DNA from: Roseococcus sp. SDR
GTDB taxonomy: Bacteria > Pseudomonadota > Alphaproteobacteria > Acetobacterales > Acetobacteraceae
Assembly (NCBI RefSeq): GCF_019083995.1
Contig: NZ_JAHRCU010000010.1
Coordinates: forward strand, 1 to 64,000
Reading direction: 5' to 3'
DNA length: 64,000 nucleotides
Shown here: positions 52,723-61,441 of the stretch, piece by piece
How the letters are laid out: the number at the start of each line of letters is the position of its first letter
Numbering within the stretch: position 1 is the first letter of the stretch
Position numbers and translations under genes: made by a program
Notes under the pieces: model-generated
What the model saw: only the letters and a program-made list of their open reading frames with translations
What the model was told of the DNA's origin: nothing
The model's database searches: none

Positions 52723-53921
52723 GCGGGCCGCTGGATGGCGTGAAGGTGGTGGACCTCACCACCGTGGTGGTGGGGCCGATCGCCACACGCACCCTGGCCG
52801 ACCAGGGTGCGGATGTGATCAAGGTGGAGGCGCCGGGGGGCGATATCCTGCGCTTCCTCGCCGCCGGCAGCCGGACGCCGGCGATGAGCGGGAAGTTCAT
52901 CAACTTCAACCGCAACAAGCGCAGCATCGGGCTCGACATCAAGCAGCCCGAGGGGCTGGCGGCGATGAAGGCGCTGCTCGCGCGCGCCGATGTCTTCGTG
53001 ACCAATGTGCGGCCGCAGGGGCTGGAGCGTGCGGGGCTCGACTTCGCTTCGCTGCATGCGTTGAATCCGCGGCTGATCCATTGCGGCATCGTCGCCTTCG
53101 GCAAGGGCGGGCGCTACTACAACCGGCCGGCCTATGACCCGATCATCCAGTCGCTTTCGGGCGTCGCCGGCACCTTCCATCGCGCGACGGGCGAGCCGCG
53201 CTTCGTGCCCATGGTGATGACGGACCACACGACGGGGCTGATCGCAGCCCAATCCGTGGGCTTCGCGCTGTATCGCCGCGAGAAGACGGGTGTGGGCGAG
53301 GCCATCGAGGTACCGATGTTCGAGAACATGGCGTCCTTCGTGATGAGCGAGCATCTGGGGGCGGCGACCTTCGATCCGCCGGAGGGGCCGTCGGGCGATG
53401 CGCGGCTGCTCTCGCCGGATTACCGCCCGCTGCCGACGAAGGATGGCTACCTGACGGTGCGGCCCAACAACAACCGCCAGGCCTTCGCCTTCTTCGACGC
53501 CATCGGGCGGCCGGAGCTGAAGGAGGATCCGCGCTTCAGGACGGCGCTGACGCGCACGCAGAACGCGCCGGATTATTTCCGCGTGCAGGTGGAGGCGCTG
53601 GCGACGAAGACCACGGCCGAGTGGCTGGAGATCTTCGCCAAGGCCGATGTGCCGGCCGGGCCGTACAACGAAATTGATGACCTGCTGGAGGACCCGCATC
53701 TGGCCGAGGTGGGCTTCTGGCATTTCGACGAGCATCCGACCGAGGGGCGCATCCGCCGCACGCGCGTGCCCAACACCTTCAGCGGCGGCATGCGGGAGGA
53801 GGTGCTGCCCGCGCCGCAGCTCGGCCGCAACACGCGGGAGGTGCTGCGCGAGCTGGGGCATGACGAGGCCATGATCAGCGCCATGCTGGAAAGCGGTTCG
53901 GCCTTCGAGGGGTTGAGCTGA
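52719..53921 (+). CDS. Class III CoA-transferase (CaiB/BaiF family), copy 2
   Basis: 400 aa. PLDGVKVVDLTTVVVGPIAT opens the protein. LADQGADVIKVEAPGGDILR, FNRNKRSIGLDIKQPEG and ARADVFVTNVRPQGLERAGL follow, the last holding the residue region that forms the aspartyl-CoA intermediate (here with Asn in TNVRP, as in several members). It is coupled to the hydratase before it by a four-base overlap and to the lyase after it by one base. It probably activates the acid imported via the Bug receptor. Confidence 0.93.
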   Translation: MSGPLDGVKVVDLTTVVVGPIATRTLADQGADVIKVEAPGGDILRFLAAGSRTPAMSGKFINFNRNKRSIGLDIKQPEGLAAMKALLARADVFVTNVRPQGLERAGLDFASLHALNPRLIHCGIVAFGKGGRYYNRPAYDPIIQSLSGVAGTFHRATGEPRFVPMVMTDHTTGLIAAQSVGFALYRREKTGVGEAIEVPMFENMASFVMSEHLGAATFDPPEGPSGDARLLSPDYRPLPTKDGYLTVRPNNNRQAFAFFDAIGRPELKEDPRFRTALTRTQNAPDYFRVQVEALATKTTAEWLEIFAKADVPAGPYNEIDDLLEDPHLAEVGFWHFDEHPTEGRIRRTRVPNTFSGGMREEVLPAPQLGRNTREVLRELGHDEAMISAMLESGSAFEGLS

Positions 53922-54781
53922 TGGCCGCACCGAATTGGCGTTCGCTGCTCTTCGTGCCGGCGACGGCGGAGAAGTTCGTGGCGCGTGCGCATACGCGCGG
54001 CGCGGATGTGATCATCCTCGATCTGGAGGACAGCATCCCGCCGGATGGGAAGGAGGCGGCGCGGGCCGCGCTGCCGGCGGCGGCGAAGCAGGTGGGGCAG
54101 GCCGGCGCCGATGTCTGCGTGCGGATCAACCGGCCGCTGGAGATGAGCGTGCCCGACATCGCGGCCGCCGTGATGCCGGAGGTCTCCGTGCTCATGCTGC
54201 CCAAGGTGATGGGGGCGGAGCATGTGCGCCTGCTCTCCGAGGTGGTGGCGGTGCGGGAGGCGGCCTTGGGGCTGCCCATCGGGCATACGCGCTTCATCGG
54301 CGTCGTGGAGACGCCGCAGGCCTTGCCGAACCTGGTGGCGATTGCGGGGGCTGATCCGCGGATGGCGGGCTTGGGGGTGGGGAGTGAGGATCTCTCCACC
54401 GAGCTGGAGGCGGTGCCGGGGGCGGATTCGCTTTACGTCTTCGGGATGATGTGCGTGGCGGCGGCGCGCGGGGCGGGGATCCTGCCCATGGGCTCGATTG
54501 GTGCCTTTGCGGATTTCTCGGATCTGGAGGCGTATCGGCAATCCTTGCGGCGGTCGCGGAGGTTGGGGTTTGGCTGTGCCTCCTGCATTCATCCGGCGCA
54601 GGTGCCGATCATCAATGAGGAGTATGGGCCTTCGCCGGTGGAGGTGGATCGCGCGCGGCGTTTGATCGCGGCGTTTGACGAGGCCTTGTCCTTGGGTCAA
54701 GGCGCGGTCGCCTTCGAGGGCGCGATGATCGACCTGCCCGTCGTCGAGCGCGCCCGCAGGCTTTTGGCGCGCGCCCGGTAA
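53921..54781 (+). CDS. HpcH/HpaI (CitE-like) CoA-ester lyase, copy 2
   Basis: 286 aa. RSLLFVPATAEKFVARAHTRG and VIILDLEDSIPPDGKEAAR are the start and first metal-site motif, and VCVRINRPLEMSVPDI and RFIGVVETPQALPNLVAI follow. LGVGSEDLSTELEA is the standard SEDL motif. The family cleaves malyl-, methylmalyl- or citramalyl-CoA. It closes the Bug-hydratase-transferase-lyase operon, starting on the last base of the transferase stop. An intrinsic terminator follows. Confidence 0.92.
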   Translation: MAAPNWRSLLFVPATAEKFVARAHTRGADVIILDLEDSIPPDGKEAARAALPAAAKQVGQAGADVCVRINRPLEMSVPDIAAAVMPEVSVLMLPKVMGAEHVRLLSEVVAVREAALGLPIGHTRFIGVVETPQALPNLVAIAGADPRMAGLGVGSEDLSTELEAVPGADSLYVFGMMCVAAARGAGILPMGSIGAFADFSDLEAYRQSLRRSRRLGFGCASCIHPAQVPIINEEYGPSPVEVDRARRLIAAFDEALSLGQGAVAFEGAMIDLPVVERARRLLARAR

Positions 54782-54787
54782 TGGGGT

Positions 54788-54826
54788 CTGGGGCCTTTCG
54801 GCCCCAGCCGCCGGAGGCCCTTTTTT
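54788..54826 (+). terminator. Intrinsic terminator after the CoA-ester operon
   Basis: CTGGGGCC (54788-54795) pairs with GGCCCCAG (54800-54807). Alternatively GGGCCT (54791-54796) pairs with AGGCCC (54815-54820), directly followed by TTTTTT (54821-54826). Either form gives a rho-independent stop just after the lyase gene. Confidence 0.8.
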
Positions 54827-55067
54827 ACTCGGTAATCAGCTTTTCCTTGGCGAGCGTGACCAGCTGCAGCAGCGCCGCCGCGAGCGCCAGCCTGTCGCGC
54901 GGGTCATCGCCGGCCATCGGATGGCTTTCGGCTTCGCGGCGCATGCGGGCGGCGAATTGGTCGAGCATGCCGGCGGGGTCGGGCGATTGGCGGGCTTCGG
55001 CGACGAGCAGGCGGGAGACCACGGCTTCCAGCGCGGCGAGGCGGATATTCGGGTCGGGCTGGTGCAT
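54825..55067 (-). CDS. Small hypothetical protein, 80 aa
   Basis: 80 aa, helical and without membrane segments or signal. The sequence reads as two amphipathic helices (IRLAALEAVVSRLLVAEA and RLALAAALLQLVTLAKEKL) joined by a charged middle. AAGGAG precedes the ATG, which supports translation. It is downstream of the enolase-superfamily gene in the same direction with a 55-base gap. I do not recognise a family. Confidence 0.65.
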   Translation of the reverse strand: MHQPDPNIRLAALEAVVSRLLVAEARQSPDPAGMLDQFAARMRREAESHPMAGDDPRDRLALAAALLQLVTLAKEKLITE

Positions 55068-55122
55068 GGGAATCTCCTTATGGCGGGTGATGGTGCCGCT
55101 GAACCGGCCTCAGCGGCAATGG

Positions 55123-56280
55123 TCAGCCGAGGCGCGGATCGAGCCAGGGCTGCGCCATGGGTTGCCAGGGGGTGGCGCGGGCGTCGGCTTCGTCGAGGGC
55201 GAGGCCGAGGCCCGGGGTGGTCGGCAGGGGGGCGGTACCCGCCAGGAAGCGCTGGTCGGCGCCTTCAGTCATGGTGAAGAAGCGCTCGGTCTCGCCGAAC
55301 TGGACTTCCAGGGGAAGCAGGTTGGGCAGCGTCGCGCAAAGCTGCACGGAATGGCCGTGGCAGATCGGGCCGGTCGGGTTGTGGGGCGCGATCTCGATGC
55401 CGGCTGTCTGGGCCAGGGCCGCGATGCGGGTGATCTCGCCATGGCCGCCGGCGTATTTGATGTCGGGCATCAGCACGTCGTAGCAGCCGGACTCGATGAG
55501 GGGGCGATAGGCGGCGAGGCCGGCCAGCGTCTCGGCGCCGGCGAGGCGCATGCCCTGTGCATTGGCGAGGCCGCGCAAGCGGCGGATCTCGGCGTGGTTG
55601 GCCTCGGAGACGGGGCATTCCAGCCAGAAGAGGTTGAGGGGTGCCAGGTCGCGGATGAGGCCCGCGGCACCGCCGGGCGAGAAGCGCCAATGCGCGTCCA
55701 CCATCACATCCACGGATGGGCCCACGGCGTCGCGCACGGCGGCGATGCGGGCGAGGCCTTCGGCATAGGCGGCGCGTAGCGCGGGGTCTGCGGCGTCCTC
55801 CCAGACCATGGGCTCGAAGGGGGCGAGCTTCACCGCGCGGAAGCCGGCGGCCATGGCGCGCTGTGCGGCGGCGGCGAAGCCCTCGGGCGTTCGGGGCGCT
55901 GCGCCGCGGTTGATGTTGGCGTAGAGGGGCACGTTCTCGCGCAGGGCGCCGCCCAGCATGGCGTGGATGGGGCGGCCCGCTTCCTGGCCTGCCAGGTCCC
56001 AGAGGGCCTGTTCCAGGGCGGAGACGAGGCTGTGGGTGACGAGGCCACCCGGCGCATGCGGCAGCAGGCGGGCCAGGCGGTTGCGGGAAGCCGCGTCCTC
56101 ACCCACCAGGCGGGGTGCGAGGCGCGCGGCCTCGGCGGCGAGGAGCGCCTCGTGATCCGAGAGGGTGCATTCGCCGGTGCCGGTGCGGCCGCACTCGGTG
56201 CGGACCTGCAGGAAGCACCAGTTGGTCTTGGGCGTGACGTTCACGCCCAGGAACTCGACCGCGGCGATGCGCATGCTCAT
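55123..56280 (-). CDS. Enolase-superfamily sugar-acid dehydratase (mandelate racemase/MLE family)
   Basis: 385 aa. The N-terminal capping domain is followed by the barrel with AVKLAPFEP (Lys region), VDVMVDAHWRFSP (first metal Asp), LFWLECPVSE (Glu), LAGAETLAG (Glu), MPDIKYAGG (Asp) and IEIAPHNPTGP (catalytic His). The His-Asp dyad places it in the mandelate-racemase or galactonate/gluconate-type dehydratase group. The substrate is uncertain. It starts 10 bases after the Bug receptor stop (ATG 56280; an ATG two codons in is an alternative), so receptor and enzyme probably serve the same sugar acid. Confidence 0.9.
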   Translation of the reverse strand: MSMRIAAVEFLGVNVTPKTNWCFLQVRTECGRTGTGECTLSDHEALLAAEAARLAPRLVGEDAASRNRLARLLPHAPGGLVTHSLVSALEQALWDLAGQEAGRPIHAMLGGALRENVPLYANINRGAAPRTPEGFAAAAQRAMAAGFRAVKLAPFEPMVWEDAADPALRAAYAEGLARIAAVRDAVGPSVDVMVDAHWRFSPGGAAGLIRDLAPLNLFWLECPVSEANHAEIRRLRGLANAQGMRLAGAETLAGLAAYRPLIESGCYDVLMPDIKYAGGHGEITRIAALAQTAGIEIAPHNPTGPICHGHSVQLCATLPNLLPLEVQFGETERFFTMTEGADQRFLAGTAPLPTTPGLGLALDEADARATPWQPMAQPWLDPRLG

Positions 56281-56290
56281 CGCCCGCCGC

Positions 56291-57259
56291 TCACTGCGCC
56301 TGGATGTTTGCGGCCTCGGCCAGGCGGCGCCATTGGCCGATATCGGCCGTGACCCGCGCCCGGAGCTCGGCCGGCGTGGAGATGACGAGGGCACCCCCCA
56401 ACAGCCGGATGCGCTCGGCCAGGTCATGGTTGTCGCGCAGCTTCGCCAGTTCGCTCCCCAGCTTTTCTCGGATGCCGCCCGGCGTGCCGCGCGGGGCGAA
56501 GAGGGCGTTCCAGGCCAGCGTCTCGAAGCCGGCCAGGCCCGCTTCCTCCATGGTCGGGATCTCGGGCAGGCCGGGATCGCGCGTGCGGGTGGTGACGGCG
56601 AGGAGGCGGACTTCGCCCGCGCGGGCCTGGGGCATGATGTTGACCAGGTTGGCGAAGGCGACCGGCGCCTCGCCCGTCACCACCGCCTGGGCGAGGCCGG
56701 CGGCGCCGCGATAGGGCACGTGCTGGATGTCGAGGCCGGTGCGGCTCAGGAAGAGCGCCATGGACATATGCGCGGAGGAGCCGATGCCGGCCGAGGCATA
56801 GCTGAGCTGGCCGGGGCGGGCGCGCACATAGGCGATGAGCTCGGCCACGCTGTTCACCGGGATCTGGCGGGGATTCACGAAGAGCGTGTTGGGGCCGATG
56901 ACCAGCAGCGAGACGGGGTCAAAGGCGGTGAGCAGGTCATAGGGCAGGTCGCGGTAGATGGCGGCGTTGATGCCGTTGGAGCCGGCATTGCCGAGCAGGA
57001 AGGTGCTGCCGTCGGGGGCGGCGCGGAAGGCGGCCTCCACGCCGATGCGCCCGCCGGCGCCGGTGCGGTTCTCGACCACCCAGGGCTGGCCCAGGGCCGC
57101 TTCCAGCAGGGGGGCGAAGAGGCGGGCCGTCACGTCATTGCCGGTGCCGGGCGTGTCGGGGACGATGAGGCGGATGGGGCGGCTCGGCCAGCTCTGCGCG
57201 ATCGCGGGCGTGGCGAGCGTGCCCATCGCCATGGCCAAACCCGTGCGCCGTGTGAACAT
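56291..57259 (-). CDS. Bug-family (TctC) receptor, copy 5
   Basis: 322 aa. The signal peptide is RRTGLAMAMGTLATPAIAQS. The family motifs are RPIRLIVPDTPGTGNDVTAR, a variant of the usual PFxxGG loop with PDTPGTG, and WVVENRTGAGGRIGVEAA. It has a strong AAGGAGG Shine-Dalgarno. It is operonic with the enolase-superfamily dehydratase, which suggests an aldonate or aldarate-like ligand rather than a tricarboxylate. Confidence 0.92.
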   Translation of the reverse strand: MFTRRTGLAMAMGTLATPAIAQSWPSRPIRLIVPDTPGTGNDVTARLFAPLLEAALGQPWVVENRTGAGGRIGVEAAFRAAPDGSTFLLGNAGSNGINAAIYRDLPYDLLTAFDPVSLLVIGPNTLFVNPRQIPVNSVAELIAYVRARPGQLSYASAGIGSSAHMSMALFLSRTGLDIQHVPYRGAAGLAQAVVTGEAPVAFANLVNIMPQARAGEVRLLAVTTRTRDPGLPEIPTMEEAGLAGFETLAWNALFAPRGTPGGIREKLGSELAKLRDNHDLAERIRLLGGALVISTPAELRARVTADIGQWRRLAEAANIQAQ

Positions 57260-57325
57260 CCCCTGCCTCCTTGATCTTGGGCCGCAGCTTGGCCGTGGCC
57301 GCGGGGGGTGCGCAAGCGCGGGAGG

Positions 57326-57351
57326 TTGAAAGGGCCTGCGCCGCCATACAT
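57326..57351 (+). promoter_or_regulatory. Candidate heat-shock-type promoter of htpG
   Basis: GTTGAAA (TTGAAA at 57326-57331) is followed after 12-13 bases by CCATACAT (57344-57351). This resembles, imperfectly, RpoH promoters of alphaproteobacteria (CTTG...CYTATNT). It lies about 35 bases upstream of the htpG start. A housekeeping promoter is also possible. Confidence 0.35.
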
Positions 57352-57386
57352 ATCGCGGCCGGCCCGATTTTCAGACTGGAGGCACA

Positions 57387-59201
57387 ATGAGCGAGACGGT
57401 GGAACGGCACGAATTCGGCGCGGAGGTGGGGCGGCTGCTCGACCTCGTGGTGCATGCGCTCTACTCGGAGCGCGAGATTTTTCTCCGCGAGCTGGTGGCC
57501 AATGCGGCGGATGCGACGGATCGCCGCCGCTTCGAGGCGCTGACGAACGAGGCGCTGGCGCTCCCGGCCGAAGCCAAGCTGCGCATCACGCCGGACAAGG
57601 CCGCGCGGACGCTGACGATCTCCGATTCCGGCATCGGCATGGGCAAGGCGGAGCTGGCGCAGCATCTGGGCACCATCGCGCGCTCGGGCACGCGGGCCTT
57701 CGCGCAATCGCTGGCGGATGCGCCCGCCAGCGAGAAGCCGAGCCTGATCGGCCAGTTCGGCGTGGGCTTCTATTCGGCCTTCATGGTGGCCGAGCGCGTG
57801 GAAGTCACCTCCCGCCGCGCGGGGACGGAGGAGGCCTGGCTCTGGGCCTCCGAGGGCAAGGGCGACTACACGCTGGCGCCGGCCGAGCGCGCCGATGCGG
57901 GCACTGACATCGTGCTGCACATGAAGGCCGATGCGGAGGAGTTCCTGGAGCCCTTCCGCCTCAAGGCCATCATCCGCAAATGGGCGGACCATATCGCCAT
58001 CCCCATCCTCGTCGTGAACGAGGGCAAGGAGGAGCCGGCCAATGAGGGCACGGCGCTCTGGCAGAAGCCGAAATCCGAGGTGAGCGAGGAGAGCTACACC
58101 GAGTTCTACCGCCATCTCGGCCACATGTTCGACAGCCCCTGGGCCACGCTGCACTGGCGGGCGGAGGGCGCGCTGGATTTCTCGGCGCTGCTCTTCATCC
58201 CCGGCATGAAGCCCTTCCAGGCGGTGGAGGATGAGCGGGTGAGCCGCGTGCGGCTGCATGTGCGCCGCATGTTCATCACCGATGAGGCGGAGCTGCTGCC
58301 GCCCTTCCTGCGCTTCGTGCAGGGCGTGGTGGACACGGAGGATTTGCCGCTCAACGTCTCGCGCGAGATGCTGCAATCCACGCCGGTGCTGGCGCGCATC
58401 CGCCGGGCTGTCACGAACCGCGTGCTGTCGGAGTTGAAGACCAAGGCGAAGGACGCCGAGGGCTATGCCAAGTTCTGGGAGAATTTCGGCTCGGTCCTGA
58501 AGGAGGGCGTCTGGGAGCCGGGCGAGCACCAGAAGGATGTGGCGGGGCTGCTGCGCTTCCGCTCCACCGCCGTGGAAGGCTGGACCTCGCTCGCCGACTA
58601 CGTCTCCCGCATGAAGGAGGGGCAGGAGGCGATCCATGTCCTCGTCGGCGACAATGCCGAGACGCTGGCGAAGTCGCCCCAGCTGGAGGGCTATCGTGCG
58701 CGCGGGCTCGAGGTGCTGCTGCTCTCCGAGCAGATCGATGCCTTCTGGCCGGAGCGGCTCGCTGAGTTCGACGGCAAGCCGATCCGCAGCATCACCCAGG
58801 GCGCGGCCAAGCTCTCGCCCGCCGACGGGGAGGCGGCGCCCGATGTCTCGGCGCTGCTGGAGCGGCTGAAGACGGCGCTCTCGGAGCATGTCTCGGAGGT
58901 GCGGGCGACGGACCGGCTGGTGGAGAGTGCGGCGGTGCTGGCGGCCGGCGAATTTGGCCCGGACCTCGCCATGCAGCGGCTGCTGCGGCGCGCGGGGCGC
59001 GGCTTTGCGGGCGGCCTGCCGGTGCTGGAGATCAATCCGCGCCATGCGCTGATCGCGAAGCTGGCCGAGGGCGGGCTGGATGATGCGGCGCTGGCCGAGC
59101 AGGCGGGGCTGATCTTCGATCTCGCGCGGCTGCAGGATGGCGATGCGCCGCGCGACCCCGCGGATTTCGCGCGCCGCGTGGCGGCGGCACTGGCGGGCTG
59201 A
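57387..59201 (+). CDS. htpG: Molecular chaperone HtpG (Hsp90)
   Basis: 604 aa. It is a cytosolic ATP-dependent chaperone. The N-terminal GHKL ATPase has [30 protein letters not shown] and [15 protein letters not shown]. The middle domain has LFIPGMKPF-type client and ATP contacts and [20 protein letters not shown]-terminal dimerisation domain is present. The Shine-Dalgarno is GGAGG. It is monocistronic, followed by a 330-base repeat-filled gap. Confidence 0.97.
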   Translation: MSETVERHEFGAEVGRLLDLVVHALYSEREIFLRELVANAADATDRRRFEALTNEALALPAEAKLRITPDKAARTLTISDSGIGMGKAELAQHLGTIARSGTRAFAQSLADAPASEKPSLIGQFGVGFYSAFMVAERVEVTSRRAGTEEAWLWASEGKGDYTLAPAERADAGTDIVLHMKADAEEFLEPFRLKAIIRKWADHIAIPILVVNEGKEEPANEGTALWQKPKSEVSEESYTEFYRHLGHMFDSPWATLHWRAEGALDFSALLFIPGMKPFQAVEDERVSRVRLHVRRMFITDEAELLPPFLRFVQGVVDTEDLPLNVSREMLQSTPVLARIRRAVTNRVLSELKTKAKDAEGYAKFWENFGSVLKEGVWEPGEHQKDVAGLLRFRSTAVEGWTSLADYVSRMKEGQEAIHVLVGDNAETLAKSPQLEGYRARGLEVLLLSEQIDAFWPERLAEFDGKPIRSITQGAAKLSPADGEAAPDVSALLERLKTALSEHVSEVRATDRLVESAAVLAAGEFGPDLAMQRLLRRAGRGFAGGLPVLEINPRHALIAKLAEGGLDDAALAEQAGLIFDLARLQDGDAPRDPADFARRVAAALAG

Positions 59202-59238
59202 GCCATCATGTCAGGCGCACGAAGGCCTCACCTTCGTG

Positions 59239-59480
59239 CCCTCGGACGCCGGGCGGGCCGCCTCCGCGGCGCGCTTTCGCGCGCTCGGCCCTCCGGGCCG
59301 CAGGCCGGAACCTTGTGCGCTGGGTCTCATACCGACACCCATGGGGACGACTGATGGAGTGATACCAAATCGCGTGGTCCGTGACTCACGCCCGCCGAAG
59401 GCGGGCGAGGCCGCGAATGCGGCCCGCCGGCAGTCCGGCGAAGCCAAGCGGCCGGAGGCCGCGCCCGGCGTCTGAGGGCA
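59239..59480. repeat. Composite repeat: two inverted copies of the double-hairpin element (copy 4)
   Basis: The 330-base gap between htpG and the response regulator holds no credible gene. It begins, at 59239, with CCCTCGGACGCCGGGCG, and ends at 59478 with the inverted form (minus strand CCCTCAGACGCCGGGCG). The two copies thus face each other and bound a 240-base unit. The right copy shares the CTTGGCTTCGCCG box with copies 1 and 3. The middle (59320-59390) is less GC-rich. It could be a mobile MITE-like unit formed by paired REP-like ends. Confidence 0.7.
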
Positions 59481-59482
59481 GG

Positions 59483-59528
59483 AAAAACATGGCACATCCC
59501 ATGGATCGGTCACGATCCATGGGATGTG
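59483..59528 (-). terminator. Perfect 16-bp palindromic terminator of the response regulator
   Basis: CACATCCCATGGATCG (59493-59508) pairs without mismatch with 59513-59528 around a GTCA loop. On the minus strand TTTTT follows (59487-59483). It begins three bases past the response-regulator stop, so it acts as its intrinsic terminator. Confidence 0.82.
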
Positions 59529-59531
59529 GTA

Positions 59532-60245
59532 TCAGTCCTTGGGCGGCACGAAGATGTAGCCCACGCCGCGGACGGAGCGGATCGCCTCCGGCTTGGCGGG
59601 GTCGGCCTCCACCTTGCGGCGCAGGCGCATGATGCGGTTGTCGATCGCGCGGTCGAAGACCTCGGCCTCGCGATGGGCGGCCGTCTCCAGCAGCCATTCG
59701 CGCGTCAGCGGGCGGTTGGGGTGCTTCACCAGCAGGGCCAGCAGGTCGAATTCGCTGGCGGAGAGCACATCCTCCGTGCCGTCGGCCAGGATCAGCACGC
59801 GGCGCTCCAGGTTCAGCCGTGCGGTGCCGACGCGCATCTCGGTCAGCAGCGCGGGGGGCGGCGGCGCCTCGGCCGCGCGGCGCAGCAGGGCCTTGATGCG
59901 GGCCAGCAGCTCGCGCGGCTCGAAGGGCTTGGTGACGTAGTCATCGGCGCCGGATTCGAGGCCCACCACGCGGTCCACCGTGTCGCCCGCCGCGGTCAGC
60001 ATGATGATGCCCATGCGCGAGGAGCGGGCGCGGGCCCAGCGGGCGAGGGCGAAGCCGTCCTCCGCCTCGTTCAGATGGACGTCGAAGAGCGCGAGGTCGG
60101 GCAGGCTCTGTGCGTGCTCGCGCTTGAATTCCGCGCCGGAGGCGAAGGTGGCGGGGCGAAGCCCGTGCTGGGCGAGATATTCGCTGACGATCCGCCGCTG
60201 GAGCGGATCATCCTCGACCAGAGCGAGCCGCGTCGGCCCGCTCAT
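59532..60245 (-). CDS. OmpR/PhoB-family response regulator, orphan
   Basis: 237 aa. The receiver domain has the acidic pocket LVEDD, phosphoacceptor Asp in LALFDVHLN, and VTKPFEP with the conserved Lys. The C-terminal winged helix (from about residue 135) has LSASEFDLLALLVKHPNRPLTR and IMRLRRKVEADP followed by IRSVRGVGYIF. No histidine kinase gene is adjacent, so the partner is unknown. The small acidic gene 77 bases upstream may be co-transcribed. Confidence 0.93.
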   Translation of the reverse strand: MSGPTRLALVEDDPLQRRIVSEYLAQHGLRPATFASGAEFKREHAQSLPDLALFDVHLNEAEDGFALARWARARSSRMGIIMLTAAGDTVDRVVGLESGADDYVTKPFEPRELLARIKALLRRAAEAPPPPALLTEMRVGTARLNLERRVLILADGTEDVLSASEFDLLALLVKHPNRPLTREWLLETAAHREAEVFDRAIDNRIMRLRRKVEADPAKPEAIRSVRGVGYIFVPPKD

Positions 60246-60322
60246 CGCAACGTCTCATGCGTGGAGCGAATCCCGTCCATGCGCCATTGGAGGCGCATCA
60301 CGGGCGGAATGACAAGATGGCG

Positions 60323-60610
60323 CTACTGCTCGCCATCCGCCTCGGGGTGGCGGAGGTGCCAGAGACGCTCATGGGCGGCCACCAGCGTCTCGATGTTGCG
60401 GCGGCGGTTGATGTCGGGCGAGATGGGTCGGCGCGTCAGCATCATCTCGAGCACACGGAGCAGTTGCTCGGCCACTTCGAAATCGGCCTGGTCACAGGCC
60501 TGGTGGAAGGCGACCAGGATCTTGTCCGAGAGGCGGCGGCCCTGGCGGGGGGCGGCGCCACCCCGGGCGCCCTCCTCCATCCCTTCCGTGCGGTCATCAT
60601 CTTCCGCCAT
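60323..60610 (-). CDS. Small hypothetical protein, 95 aa
   Basis: 95 aa. A charged N-terminus (MAEDDDRTEGMEEGARGG) precedes a helical core LSDKILVAFHQACDQADFEVAEQLLRVLE that looks like a short helical-repeat or dimerising segment, ending ETLVAAHERLWHLRHPEA. AAGGAG lies before the ATG at 60610; the longer frame upstream is not supported. It lies between a SCO gene and an orphan response regulator, all on the minus strand. I do not recognise a named family. Confidence 0.75.
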   Translation of the reverse strand: MAEDDDRTEGMEEGARGGAAPRQGRRLSDKILVAFHQACDQADFEVAEQLLRVLEMMLTRRPISPDINRRRNIETLVAAHERLWHLRHPEADGEQ

Positions 60611-60689
60611 GCGAAACTCCTTAGGTGGCCGGAACGAGGGCCACGATTCCGGTAAGGTTATGCGCCAGATCGGGGATGCTCGCCAAGGG

Positions 60690-61385
60690 TCACGAACCCG
60701 GGTTCCTCGGCGCGCGCAGCTGCGCCTGGACGGCGGCGGCGATGGCCTCGGGGCTGGTTTCCGGGCGGAAGAGGGCGCGCACCCGCGCATCGGGGCCGAC
60801 CAGGTAGATGAAGCTGGAGTGGTCCATCAGATAGTCCGTCATCTCCGGCCGCTGCACCCGGGCGTAATAGACGCGGTAGCGGCGGGCGGCGGCGGCGATC
60901 TGCTCGGGCGTGCCGGTCAGGCCCTGGAGTCGGGGATGGAAGCGCGAGACATAATCCGCCAGCTGGGCCGGCGTGTCGCGCTGCGGATCGATGGTGATGA
61001 GGATCGGCGTCACCTGTTCGGCCTGCGGGCCGAGCGAATCGAGAGCGGCGGCGATGGTGCCGAGCTCGGTCGGGCAGACATCGGGGCAATAGGTGAAGCC
61101 GAAATAGACCAGCAGCCAGCGCCCGGCGAAATCGCGCTCGGTGACGGTGCGGCCGTCCTGGTTCACCAGCTCGAAGGGGCCGCCGAGCTGCATGCCGGCG
61201 GGCAGCTGCATGCCGCCGCCGCTGGCCGTGGGCGCGGCCACCTCCTGGCCGAAGACGCTGGCGAGGCGGTTGGCGAAGGCCTCGCCCAGGCTTTCCTGGG
61301 GCGATTTGCTGACCCAGGCATAGGCCCAGATGCCGGCGACCAGCGCCAGGAGGAAGATGCTGGAATAACGGATGATGCGAAGCAT
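60690..61385 (-). CDS. SCO1/SenC family protein
   Basis: 231 aa. It is a membrane-anchored periplasmic thioredoxin-fold copper chaperone that assists cytochrome oxidase CuA assembly. An N-terminal anchor (YSSIFLLALVAGIWAYAWV) is followed by the copper site FGFTYCPDVCPTELG (CxxxC) and the late histidine in LMDHSSFIYLVGP. It is not next to oxidase structural genes here, but a small aa3 subunit IV is encoded elsewhere in the window. Confidence 0.93.
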   Translation of the reverse strand: MLRIIRYSSIFLLALVAGIWAYAWVSKSPQESLGEAFANRLASVFGQEVAAPTASGGGMQLPAGMQLGGPFELVNQDGRTVTERDFAGRWLLVYFGFTYCPDVCPTELGTIAAALDSLGPQAEQVTPILITIDPQRDTPAQLADYVSRFHPRLQGLTGTPEQIAAAARRYRVYYARVQRPEMTDYLMDHSSFIYLVGPDARVRALFRPETSPEAIAAAVQAQLRAPRNPGS

Positions 61386-61441
61386 GGCGGGGAGTTAGCG
61401 CCCCCCCGCCATGTCTTCAATGCGCAGCGACGCCGGTCTGC

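Noticed and set aside
59202-59531. Small open frames in the htpG/response-regulator gap (for example 59211-59513 minus)
   Set aside because: Similar Arg/Ala/Pro peptides arise from the other repeat copies, so they are products of the repeat sequence and not genes.
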